NCBI GenBank assembly: GCA_022710935.1
Contig: JAKLFY010000063.1
Span: 1-37,551 of the forward strand
DNA length: 37,551 bases
Direction of reading: 5' to 3'
From: Verrucomicrobiota bacterium
Lineage (GTDB): Bacteria; Verrucomicrobiota; Verrucomicrobiia; Limisphaerales; J093
The notes under the pieces were generated by a model that saw nothing but the letters and a program-made list of their open reading frames with translations, made no database searches and was not told the DNA's origin. The stretch's first letter is position 1, and each line of letters opens with the position of its first letter. Shown here piece by piece: positions 31,446-37,551 of this stretch. The position numbers and the translations under genes were made by a program.

Positions 31446-32168
31446 ATGCTATTCATGAAGCTCAATCCCCGGAGCCGCCTCTGGGCAGACCGCGTCGAGG
31501 AGAGAGGCCGCCAAGCGCTTACACTCATTGAAGTGGCCGTCATTGTGGCTATTCTGGCCGTCCTTGCTCTCCTTTTCCTGCCCAGCTTGGATAGGGCCAA
31601 GCGCAAATCCCAACGGATCACCTGCGCCAACAACCTCAAGCAGATCGGCATCGCTACCCGCTTGTTCGCCACGCATTCGGGGGATCGGTCCCCCATGTCG
31701 GTTCAAACGAATCTCGACTCTGAGGTCGGGCAATTTCCCGGCTCCGTCGGCCCCTCGAACTGGGTCAGAGATCCGCGCCATTTCTACCAGGCCGCCGCGC
31801 ATGAGTTCGCCACCCCCAGAGTGGTGGTTTGCCCAGCCGACCCACGCGCGGCTCTCGAAACCACCGGCGGTGCGTCGACGGCCCCTCCGCGGCCGCTGTC
31901 GGTGCCTTGGGAGAAGAGCAGTTACTTCGTGAGTGCCGATGGCGAGGAAAGCCGCCCGCAAACGCTCCTGGCTGGCGATCGCAACGTGACCCTGGACGGG
32001 CAACCGGTGCCCCCCGGGTGGGTTCTTTTCAGCTCGAAGCAAGCGCTGGGTTGGACCGACGAGATGCACCGGCGCATGGGCAACGTGCTGCTCTCCGACG
32101 GGAGTGTCGTGGGACTCACGGGCATGGTCCATACCGGCGTCGAGCCGAACCGCGTGCTCGTGCCGTAA
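31446..32168 (+). CDS. Diverged pseudopilin-like protein with H-X9-DG domain
   Basis: 240 residues from ATG 31446, or 237 from ATG 31455. The basic leader MKLNPRSRLWADRVEERGRQA precedes the hydrophobic segment LTLIEVAVIVAILAVLALLFLPSL, which keeps the LIE glutamate but departs from the [18 protein letters not shown] consensus of the other copies (Leu in place of Phe at the cleavage site). The stalk is DRAKRKSQRITCANNLKQIGIATRLFATHSGDRSP. The C-terminal HRRMGNVLLSDGSVVG is an exact H-X9-DG motif. It follows mazF by 6 bp in the same orientation, so it may share a transcript with the toxin-antitoxin module. Confidence 0.88.
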   Translation: MLFMKLNPRSRLWADRVEERGRQALTLIEVAVIVAILAVLALLFLPSLDRAKRKSQRITCANNLKQIGIATRLFATHSGDRSPMSVQTNLDSEVGQFPGSVGPSNWVRDPRHFYQAAAHEFATPRVVVCPADPRAALETTGGASTAPPRPLSVPWEKSSYFVSADGEESRPQTLLAGDRNVTLDGQPVPPGWVLFSSKQALGWTDEMHRRMGNVLLSDGSVVGLTGMVHTGVEPNRVLVP

Positions 32169-32328
32169 CATGGTAAAGAGCCAGCGCGGTTAGGTCACGA
32201 CAATTGACAGCGCGGCCTGAACGACAAGCATCAGACCCAGAGCCAGCCTGAACAAACGCCTCCAGCGTGGTGGCTTTGCTTTCACCGGTTTGCCAACTGC
32301 TTGACTCTGGTCCGCATCACTGGACATC

Positions 32329-32340
32329 GGTCAGGGGACC
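32329..32340. repeat. Degenerate family B hairpin
   Basis: GGTC, loop AGGG, GACC, followed by a decayed form of the GTAGGC-GCGTGCCC segment (TATAGGCGTGTGCCCGCATG). It retains the AGGG loop of family B. It lies beside the 3' end of the sulfatase gene at 32344, and its right part encodes that protein's last residues. Confidence 0.5.
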
Positions 32341-32343
32341 CCG

Positions 32344-33888
32344 CTATAGGCGTGTGCCCGCATGCCCGACCGCGGCGGGCCTGAGTTGGGGCTTGGCCTC
32401 GGGCTGGCGGGCGAGGAGGGCGCGCAGTTGGGCTACAACCTCCGGTTGGTCCGCAGCGAGGTTCTTGGTTTCCTCGGGGTCGGTCCGATAATCGTAGAGT
32501 TCGAGGATGGCGGACTCGGACGGGGCGCCGGGCTTCTTCCATTCGATCAACCGATGGCGTTCGGTGCGCACGGCGCGTCCGATCAGTTCGCCCACCCCGC
32601 GGGGGGATCGGGGATAGGCATGGAACACGGCGTCTTTCGTTTTGGCGGTTTCAGGGCGCCTGAGCGCCGCCACAAGGCTGGCTCCGTCGAGACCCGCGGG
32701 CGCGGGCAGGCCGGCCAATTCGCACAAGGTGGGGTAGAGGTCCACCGTCTCGACCAAGGCCGCGCACCGAGCGCCGGACGGGGCGATGCCCGGGGCGCAG
32801 ACCAGGAGCGGGATGCGGACGGCCTGCTCGTAGTTGGTGTGTTTGCACCACATGCCATGATCGCCCAGATGCCAGCCGTGGTCGCCCCAGAGCACGATGA
32901 CGGTGGAGGGCGCCAGGCCGAGTCGGTCCAGTTCATCCAGCACCCGTCCGAGCTGGGCGTCCATGTAGCTCACGGCGGCGTGGTAGCCGTGCAGCAGGAG
33001 GCGTTGTTGGTCGGGCGTGAGCGGACCGGTCTCGGGCATGTCGCTGTACTGGCGGAGTTCGCCCCAGGTGGTGGGGGCGAAGTCCGGCGCCCCTTGCGGC
33101 GGACGCTGGAGCGTGTGGGGCTCGAAGGACGCGCGGTCGTAGAGGTCCCAGTACTTCTTGGGGGCCACAAATGGGAGGTGCGGTTTGTGGAACCCGACGG
33201 CCAGGAAGAAAGGCTCCCCGGGTTTCGCCTGGGCCGCGCGCAATCGCTGGATGGCTTCCTCGGCAATCAGGCCGTCGGCGTAGGTCGTGTCCGGAACCTC
33301 GGCGCATTCGGTGGCGGCGCCGCGGGGGAGTTTGGCCGCTTGGGCGGCGGGGACGTTGGCGAAGCGGGCTTCTTCGCGCGTGAGTTGCGGCGCGCGGTTC
33401 CGCGGGAGCGCATAGCCGCCGCCCAAACCGCTTGTGCGTGGCTTCCAGTGCGGCAGGCTCCATGAGGCCGGGTCTTCGTGGTTGCCGTGGCCGACGTGGA
33501 AGATCTTGCCAAGCGCCTCGGTACGCCAGCCATGGTGTTTGAAGTGCTGAGCCACGGTGACGGCATTCGACCGCGCCAACCGGAAGTTGGTGCCCAGATC
33601 GTAAATTCCCAGCGAGGTCGAGCGCAAACCGGTCATGAGGGCATTGCGAGAAGGGGCGCAAACGGCCTGATTGCAGAAGGCGCGCTCGAATAACACGCCG
33701 CGTGCCGCGAGCCGATCGATGTGAGGCGACCGCACGCGCGTGTCCCCGTAGCAGCCGAGCGCCGGCTTGAGGTCATCCACACAGACGAGAAGGACGTTGG
33801 TTTTGACCTCCGCGGCGTTGGCTCGGTTGGTCAGCAGGCCCAGGCACGCCGCGGATCCCGCAAGCACATAAGAGAAAAGAGGCTTCAC
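32344..33888 (-). CDS. Secreted iduronate-2-sulfatase-like sulfatase
   Basis: 514 residues from GTG 33888, preceded by AAGGTCGGTGG. The signal peptide is (M/V)KPLFSYVLAGSAACLGLLTNRANA. It hydrolyses sulfate esters from glycans in the periplasm or outside the cell. Motifs: NVLLVCVDDLKPALGCYGD (Asp38, Asp39), FCNQAVCAPSRNALMTG (CAPSR at 77-81, Cys77 converted to formylglycine), FFLAVGFHKPHLPFVAPKKYWDLY, TVIVLWGDHGWHLGDHGMWCKHTNYEQAVRIPLLV and DLYPTLCELAGLP. The WGDHGWHLG...WCKHTN block is the iduronate-2-sulfatase signature. The C-terminus is partly encoded by a decayed hairpin repeat (AAVGHAGTRL). Lies downstream of the GH59 gene across a 361-bp gap. Confidence 0.93.
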   Translation of the reverse strand: MKPLFSYVLAGSAACLGLLTNRANAAEVKTNVLLVCVDDLKPALGCYGDTRVRSPHIDRLAARGVLFERAFCNQAVCAPSRNALMTGLRSTSLGIYDLGTNFRLARSNAVTVAQHFKHHGWRTEALGKIFHVGHGNHEDPASWSLPHWKPRTSGLGGGYALPRNRAPQLTREEARFANVPAAQAAKLPRGAATECAEVPDTTYADGLIAEEAIQRLRAAQAKPGEPFFLAVGFHKPHLPFVAPKKYWDLYDRASFEPHTLQRPPQGAPDFAPTTWGELRQYSDMPETGPLTPDQQRLLLHGYHAAVSYMDAQLGRVLDELDRLGLAPSTVIVLWGDHGWHLGDHGMWCKHTNYEQAVRIPLLVCAPGIAPSGARCAALVETVDLYPTLCELAGLPAPAGLDGASLVAALRRPETAKTKDAVFHAYPRSPRGVGELIGRAVRTERHRLIEWKKPGAPSESAILELYDYRTDPEETKNLAADQPEVVAQLRALLARQPEAKPQLRPAAVGHAGTRL

Positions 33889-33918
33889 GCCACCGACCTT
33901 CGCGTGTTCGCGAACTGA

Positions 33919-34230
33919 CGGCAAGCGGCATCCGGTGTCACCATCAACCGCCGCGATCTCATCGCGGTTCCGGTGCCCGACTCGAACTCGCTCTGGCGGA
34001 ACCTGCACCTCCGTGACGTGCGCCGCACCAACGGCGAGCAGGAAACGCAGAGCATCCGCGTCGATGTCATCGTGGACCGTGTCACGGCGGGGAGGGCCTG
34101 GTCCTGTGGCTTCGAGTTCGACTGCGCGAACGAGGAATCTCGCTCTTGCCGCCCCCCTGCGGCTGAGCGAGGACGAGTCTCCGCAGCGGATGGCTGTCCC
34201 TGCCGAAGCGGCGGATACCGACCCCTTTTC
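33919..34230 (+). pseudogene. Decayed, frameshifted protein-coding fragment (possible AAA-ATPase remnant)
   Basis: Within the 361-bp gap 33889-34249, one frame reads RRDLIAVPVPDSNSLWRNLHLRD, then VRRTNGEQETQSIRVDVIVD and RVTAGRAWSCGFEFDCANEES. The continuation appears in another frame from about 34160: PLRLSEDESPQRMAVPAEAADTDPF. The composition looks like real protein and the phrase resembles, from memory, an internal segment of large bacterial AAA-family ATPases. There is no start codon in context, no ATPase motif and no continuation on either side, so I read it as a relic of a larger lost gene. Confidence 0.5.
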
Positions 34231-34249
34231 GGCGTTGTGGAGTATTGGG

Positions 34250-36568
34250 TTATGGCCGATGGCGCAGTTCGATTTCCCAGAGGGAAGGCGGCTCCTTCGC
34301 TTCCGTCACCAGCAGGCGCACACGGCCAGTCCTGACGGCGGGAAAGTCGCGTCGCTCTGGGTGAGGGCCGAGTTGCTTTCCTTCGACCGCCTCGCGCCAT
34401 TGTTCGCCGTCGAGCCACTGGAACTTGTAGGCTTTGATGCGGTCATCGAAGGGACGGAACGTCACCGAGTTGATGAGCGTCGGCTGCCCCAGGTCCAATG
34501 CGATCCATTCGCCGGCCGTCTTGCCGCCCGCCGCGCTCCAGCGCGTGGTGTAAGCATCACCATCGGCCACGTTTGCGGCGGCATGGTCAACGTCCCAAAC
34601 GCTGGACGCCGTGACCGCTTTGCCGCGAGCGAGGTTGGCGTCCGCGGGGTCGACCCGGATCGCCAGGTTGTCGAACTGGGCCCGGTGCCACCCGCAGCCA
34701 ATGCCCACCATGCCGGACAGGTAGGTGCGGTCATGCAGCGCCACCGCCTGCCGTCCGTCGATCAGGACGGTGATGTGATCGCCCCGGAAGCGCAGCCCCA
34801 GCCGGTGCCACGTGCCTGCCGAGAAGGGCACACCCCCCGAGGCCAGCGGGATACTGGCCGTGCCGAGTTCCCACCAACCGTCCTGGTCCACCTTCAGCCA
34901 GTAAGCATCCGGCGGGCTCGCATTCTGTGGCACTTTGCCGACGCGTCCGAACAGAGAGACAAAACCTTCTCCTTCGATCAGCGCGTCGATGCCCACCTCG
35001 TAGTCCTGCCACGTTGGGTCGCCGAGAAACGACTCGGGGGACGGATTCAAGTGGAACGGCCACTCGATGCCTTTTTCGGTGACGATCTGGCGAAGGCTCT
35101 GGCCGGGGCCGCCCACGCGGCGGGCCACCTCGAAAATGCCCGCCTGGTCCGAAAAGTAGCGCGGCGTCGCGCCCACAGCGGAGCGTTCGAAGTCTTCGCC
35201 ATAGTGGGATGGAAACGGCGCCGGCGTTGGGCTGATGGCGCCGCCCTTGCGCTGACCCGCGGTGGTCGTGACCGAGTAAATGCAGCGGGCATCGAGCGTG
35301 AGCCTGAGCCGACCTTCCCGGGGGGACGCGTCGGCTTGTTGCGCGAAGGTCTCGCTGGCGCTCGTACGCCAGACCCGGTACGTCCGCCCCGCCCACGCGC
35401 CGCCCAACTCGAGCAGCACCTCAGTCGGAACGGAGGCATCGACGGTCTCGAATACAAGGCTCACCTCGGCGCCGTCAGGCGAGACCAGTGCCACACAACT
35501 GCCGCCGCCCGCCAGCAGGCGGCAAGCGTCGTCGAGGTAACGCCAGCCGGGTTCCGTGAATTGCGTCGTGTGCGCTGTGGCCCAGAGCGCGGGCTGGAGA
35601 ACGTAGTGACCCGACCAAGGCGCGTTGGCGCGCATGACGCCGGAGCCGGGCAGCGGGAGATTGTCGTAGTAGGCGGTGACCGGGCTCCAGATGATCGTCT
35701 TGGTCATCCGGCCCTCGATGTAGTTGCGGTTGTACATCCTGGCCAGGGCGACGGCGCCTTCCCAGTTCCCCTTCCACGGTCCGTCCTCGTTGGCCCAAAT
35801 CCGCTTGCCACACGCCTTGGCGGCGGCGCTGCTCTGGAACTTCGGGTAATGAACGCCGACGACACCGACCGCCCGGGCCAGTTCGGGGTCGGTCTGCATC
35901 ACATCGACGAGGCTCCAGCGATGGATCTCGTCCATCGCCACAATCGTCGTGCCGCGGAGACCGCGGCGGTCCAGGGTGTGACGCAGCCGCTTGATGAAGC
36001 CCATGTCCGCACGCGTTTCATTCCAGATGCCCACGTAGTCGATGTCGAGTCCGTGGACCCGGCGCGCACCGCGAATGAACCTGGCAAGGTATTCGGCGTT
36101 GTCCTGGGAATTGAAATGGCCGTGGCCGACCCAGGCGGGCGCACCCCATTCGAGCGCGTCCAGCGCAATGGCCGGGTTGCGCCTTTTGGCTTCCCGCATC
36201 AGCCACCATTCATAACCCCGCTCGTAGTTCTTGTCGCCGCGCGTGTGCATGTGACTCGGCTCGCAGCCATCCGTCGAATTCACGTCGCCGCCCACCTCGA
36301 CCTTCAGATGCTGGAATGCGGCCCCGTAGCGCGGCGTGAACAGATAGTCCAACACCTGGCTGCGATGGGGCTCCGGATACTCGATCAGGAGGCGCGACGA
36401 CGCGCCGGCGCTGAGGCAGCCGAGACCCTCGAAGACCCGGCCCGACCCGGCCGGGTCAAGCGCGATCCGCACCGGCTCGACCCCAACGAGCCCCGGCACC
36501 GCACAGAGCGCAACCCCAGCGAGGAAAGTCAGGAAACACCGACGACATGAAGAAACCCAGGGGGTCAC
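34250..36568 (-). CDS. Secreted GH59 galactocerebrosidase-like beta-galactosidase with lectin-like and CBM32/discoidin-like domains
   Basis: 772 residues. The signal peptide is about 1-30 (CFLTFLAGVALCAVPGLVG). The catalytic region closely follows animal galactosylceramidase: FEGLGCLSAGASSRLLIEYPEPHRSQVLDYLF, LKVEVGGDVNSTDGCEPSHMH, RGYEWWLMREAKRRNP, LDIDYVGIWNE (Glu184, acid/base) and RIWANEDG (Glu261, nucleophile). It continues with SGHYVLQPALWATAHTTQFTEPGW. A galectin-like region follows (about 440-640: FPSHYGEDFERS, YFSDQAGIFEVA, AQFDNLAI). Last comes a discoidin/CBM32-like domain (about 645-772: ARGKAVTASSVWDVDHAAANVADGD, WIALDLGQPTLINSVTF) absent from the animal enzyme. The only usable start is GTG 36568, inside an inverted-repeat element. 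Confidence 0.93.
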   Translation of the reverse strand: MTPWVSSCRRCFLTFLAGVALCAVPGLVGVEPVRIALDPAGSGRVFEGLGCLSAGASSRLLIEYPEPHRSQVLDYLFTPRYGAAFQHLKVEVGGDVNSTDGCEPSHMHTRGDKNYERGYEWWLMREAKRRNPAIALDALEWGAPAWVGHGHFNSQDNAEYLARFIRGARRVHGLDIDYVGIWNETRADMGFIKRLRHTLDRRGLRGTTIVAMDEIHRWSLVDVMQTDPELARAVGVVGVHYPKFQSSAAAKACGKRIWANEDGPWKGNWEGAVALARMYNRNYIEGRMTKTIIWSPVTAYYDNLPLPGSGVMRANAPWSGHYVLQPALWATAHTTQFTEPGWRYLDDACRLLAGGGSCVALVSPDGAEVSLVFETVDASVPTEVLLELGGAWAGRTYRVWRTSASETFAQQADASPREGRLRLTLDARCIYSVTTTAGQRKGGAISPTPAPFPSHYGEDFERSAVGATPRYFSDQAGIFEVARRVGGPGQSLRQIVTEKGIEWPFHLNPSPESFLGDPTWQDYEVGIDALIEGEGFVSLFGRVGKVPQNASPPDAYWLKVDQDGWWELGTASIPLASGGVPFSAGTWHRLGLRFRGDHITVLIDGRQAVALHDRTYLSGMVGIGCGWHRAQFDNLAIRVDPADANLARGKAVTASSVWDVDHAAANVADGDAYTTRWSAAGGKTAGEWIALDLGQPTLINSVTFRPFDDRIKAYKFQWLDGEQWREAVEGKQLGPHPERRDFPAVRTGRVRLLVTEAKEPPSLWEIELRHRP

Positions 36569-36673
36569 ATCTTCACATTACACATTTCGACGGGAATGGC
36601 GGCTCGTGCGCGGCCCCGGCTTGCCTGGTTTGCGAATCCAGCGAGCAATTGTCAAAAATGAAGATGTGACCCC
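36561..36673. repeat. 113-bp inverted-repeat (MITE/REP-like) element
   Basis: Left end GGGGTCACATCTTCACATT (36561-36579), right end AATGAAGATGTGACCCC (36657-36673). The two are inverted copies apart from a 2-base deletion. They enclose about 77 bp without a gene. The left arm contains the GTG start of the GH59 gene (minus strand); the right arm encodes the last residues and adjoins the stop codon of the PEP-CTERM gene. No transposase is present. Confidence 0.8.
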
Positions 36674-37323
36674 AAATGCTCGGCGCGGCGGCGCGGGGCG
36701 AGCCACGCCAGGCCGGCCAAACCGAGCAGCGCCAGCGTGCTGGGTTCAGGGATCACGGTCCCCAACAGTTGCACTTCAGCGATCTGCATGCTGTTGGCGG
36801 CAGCCGCATCCTTGAGCGTTGGAAAGGTGATTCGATACGACGTGTACCAGGCGCTGTTGGCAAAGAGGACGGTCTGATTGAAATGCACTGCCGGATCGAT
36901 GGCTATGCTTCCCCCCGCATTGCGCCCGTCAGGCAGGGCCAAAGCCCCTGTCGAAATCAAGGTCCACGCCCCTCCGAATCCGGATGTGGAGCCTTCGAGC
37001 AAGTAACTGGCAGGATCGCGCTCGACGGCGTCATTTGCAGTGAAGAGGCGCAGCCCGGTGACGACTGTGGGACCCAGGGAAGGCGTCACCGCAAAGCCCG
37101 ATCCCAAGTCCAGGAAGTTCAGGTACTTCTGGGTCACGCCATCGATCGCGTGCTCGACTCCCTCGGCGGCGGGCGGGGGACCCGAGTTGGCGTCGCCATC
37201 ATTGACTCCGTTGACCAATTCGACCGGATCGCCGGGAACAGTGATGACGTTCTGGGCTTGGGCGAAGACGCCCATGCACAACAGGGACGCTGCCGTCAGC
37301 AGGGGGAGGGCTGAAGTTCTCAT
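36652..37323 (-). CDS. PEP-CTERM sorting-domain protein with repeat-encoded C-terminal tail
   Basis: 223 residues. The signal peptide is MRTSALPLLTAASLLCMGVFAQA. A discoidin-like beta-sandwich follows (TQKYLNFLDLGSGFAVTPSLGPTVVTGLRLFTANDAVERDPASYLLEGS...WYTSYRITFPTLKDAAAANSMQIAEVQLLG). The sorting signal is IPEPSTLALLGLAGLAWLAPRRR. After the expected arginine cluster come AEHLGSHLHF, of which LGSHLHF and the stop are encoded by the inverted-repeat element at 36561-36673. PEP-CTERM proteins normally end at the basic cluster, so the tail is unusual. It is first in a minus-strand set with the GH59 gene (83 bp apart), so the two may be cotranscribed. Confidence 0.88.
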   Translation of the reverse strand: MRTSALPLLTAASLLCMGVFAQAQNVITVPGDPVELVNGVNDGDANSGPPPAAEGVEHAIDGVTQKYLNFLDLGSGFAVTPSLGPTVVTGLRLFTANDAVERDPASYLLEGSTSGFGGAWTLISTGALALPDGRNAGGSIAIDPAVHFNQTVLFANSAWYTSYRITFPTLKDAAAANSMQIAEVQLLGTVIPEPSTLALLGLAGLAWLAPRRRAEHLGSHLHF

Positions 37324-37382
37324 GGTCGTTTGGTCGTTGAACGAATGAGCCAGGTTACGGTTTGGGTGATTGAGTGCCCGGA

Positions 37383-37411
37383 TTAAGACACCGAAACCGC
37401 TCGCCTGTCAA
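37383..37411 (-). promoter_or_regulatory. Candidate sigma-70-type promoter for the PEP-CTERM gene
   Basis: On the minus strand, TTGACA (37411-37406) and TCTTAA (37388-37383) are separated by 17 bp, about 60 bp upstream of the ATG at 37323. The -35 box is perfect and the -10 is partial. Confidence 0.5.
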
Positions 37412-37487
37412 GCGATTTGCGCCCCCCCTGATCCTCGCCTAATTTTCTGGAAAGGTGAAAAAAGTGTGTGTGGGCGCAGGTTTTCTG

Positions 37488-37516
37488 TTGACAATGAGCT
37501 ATAGATATTCTATAGG
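37488..37516 (+). promoter_or_regulatory. Candidate outward-facing promoter with palindromic operator
   Basis: TTGACA (37488-37493), a 17-bp spacer and TATAGG (37511-37516), directing transcription out of the right end of the window. The palindrome CTATAGATATTCTATAG (37499-37515, perfect 7-bp arms) covers the spacer and most of the -10, as expected for a repressor site. Confidence 0.5.
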
Positions 37517-37551
37517 TCATTCCGAATGGCTGCACGCTTGCCCCTCCAAGC

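Noticed and set aside
31437-31450. TGACCCCAAATGCT, identical to 36667-36680 at the inverted-repeat element
   Set aside because: Only 14 bases match and no inverted partner is nearby; a match of this length is expected by chance about once or twice in a window of this size.
33935-36550. An 871-codon open frame on the plus strand opposite the GH59 gene
   Set aside because: It is the antisense shadow of a gene with clear family motifs. High GC keeps the opposite frame open, and its composition (His, Arg, Val, Gly) is typical of shadows.

Overview
The window is high-GC bacterial DNA that most resembles Verrucomicrobiota (Pedosphaera/Limisphaerales-like). This is inferred from the combination of four [18 protein letters not shown]-type pseudopilins (two with an exact H-X9-DG tail), two PEP-CTERM proteins, sulfatases, secreted PQQ-like and BNR-like beta-propellers, SUMF1-domain proteins and secreted proteins carrying an 'RFYR'-ended beta-sandwich segment. 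Planctomycetota or Lentisphaerota cannot be excluded. I saw no rRNA, tRNA, CRISPR array or intact transposase.

Layout, left to right. 1-364 holds a tandem pair of hairpin repeats. 365-5516 (minus) carries a membrane-anchored PHP/CehA-like hydrolase, a PEP-CTERM protein, a PQQ-like propeller and a pseudopilin. 5675-9648 holds an SGNH-like secreted protein and two convergent SUMF1-domain proteins. 9957-12701 (plus) is an MBOAT/AlgI-like plus AlgX/AlgJ-like pair for polysaccharide O-acetylation. It runs tail to tail, with a 177-bp overlap, into a minus operon (15186-12525): pseudopilin, unknown membrane-anchored protein, and a CE12-like rhamnogalacturonan-acetylesterase homologue. 15272-20843 holds two divergent very large secreted propellers. 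21014-21940 is an IspA-type prenyl diphosphate synthase. 21941-22352 is a cluster of hairpin repeats. 22353-30729 (minus) carries a pseudopilin, a Uma2 nuclease-like protein, a coupled TPR-OPT transporter pair, two NagB-family proteins and a sulfatase. 30850-32168 (plus) is a MazEF module followed directly by a pseudopilin. 32344-37323 (minus) carries an iduronate-2-sulfatase-like enzyme, a decayed ATPase-like fragment, a GH59 galactocerebrosidase-like enzyme and a second PEP-CTERM protein.

How the genes may work together. The content suits a glycan specialist: sulfatases and a GH59 enzyme act on sulfated or galactosylated glycans, NagB-family proteins and OPT transport handle amino sugars and peptides, and acetyltransferase and acetylesterase genes sit side by side. 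Linking these into one pathway is inference; no SusCD-like transporter or regulator is present.

The most distinctive structural feature is the set of intergenic repeats built from paired hairpins with four-base loops (two sequence families in direct and inverted copies). Next is a 113-bp inverted-repeat element that supplies the start codon of the GH59 gene and the last residues and stop codon of the neighbouring PEP-CTERM gene.
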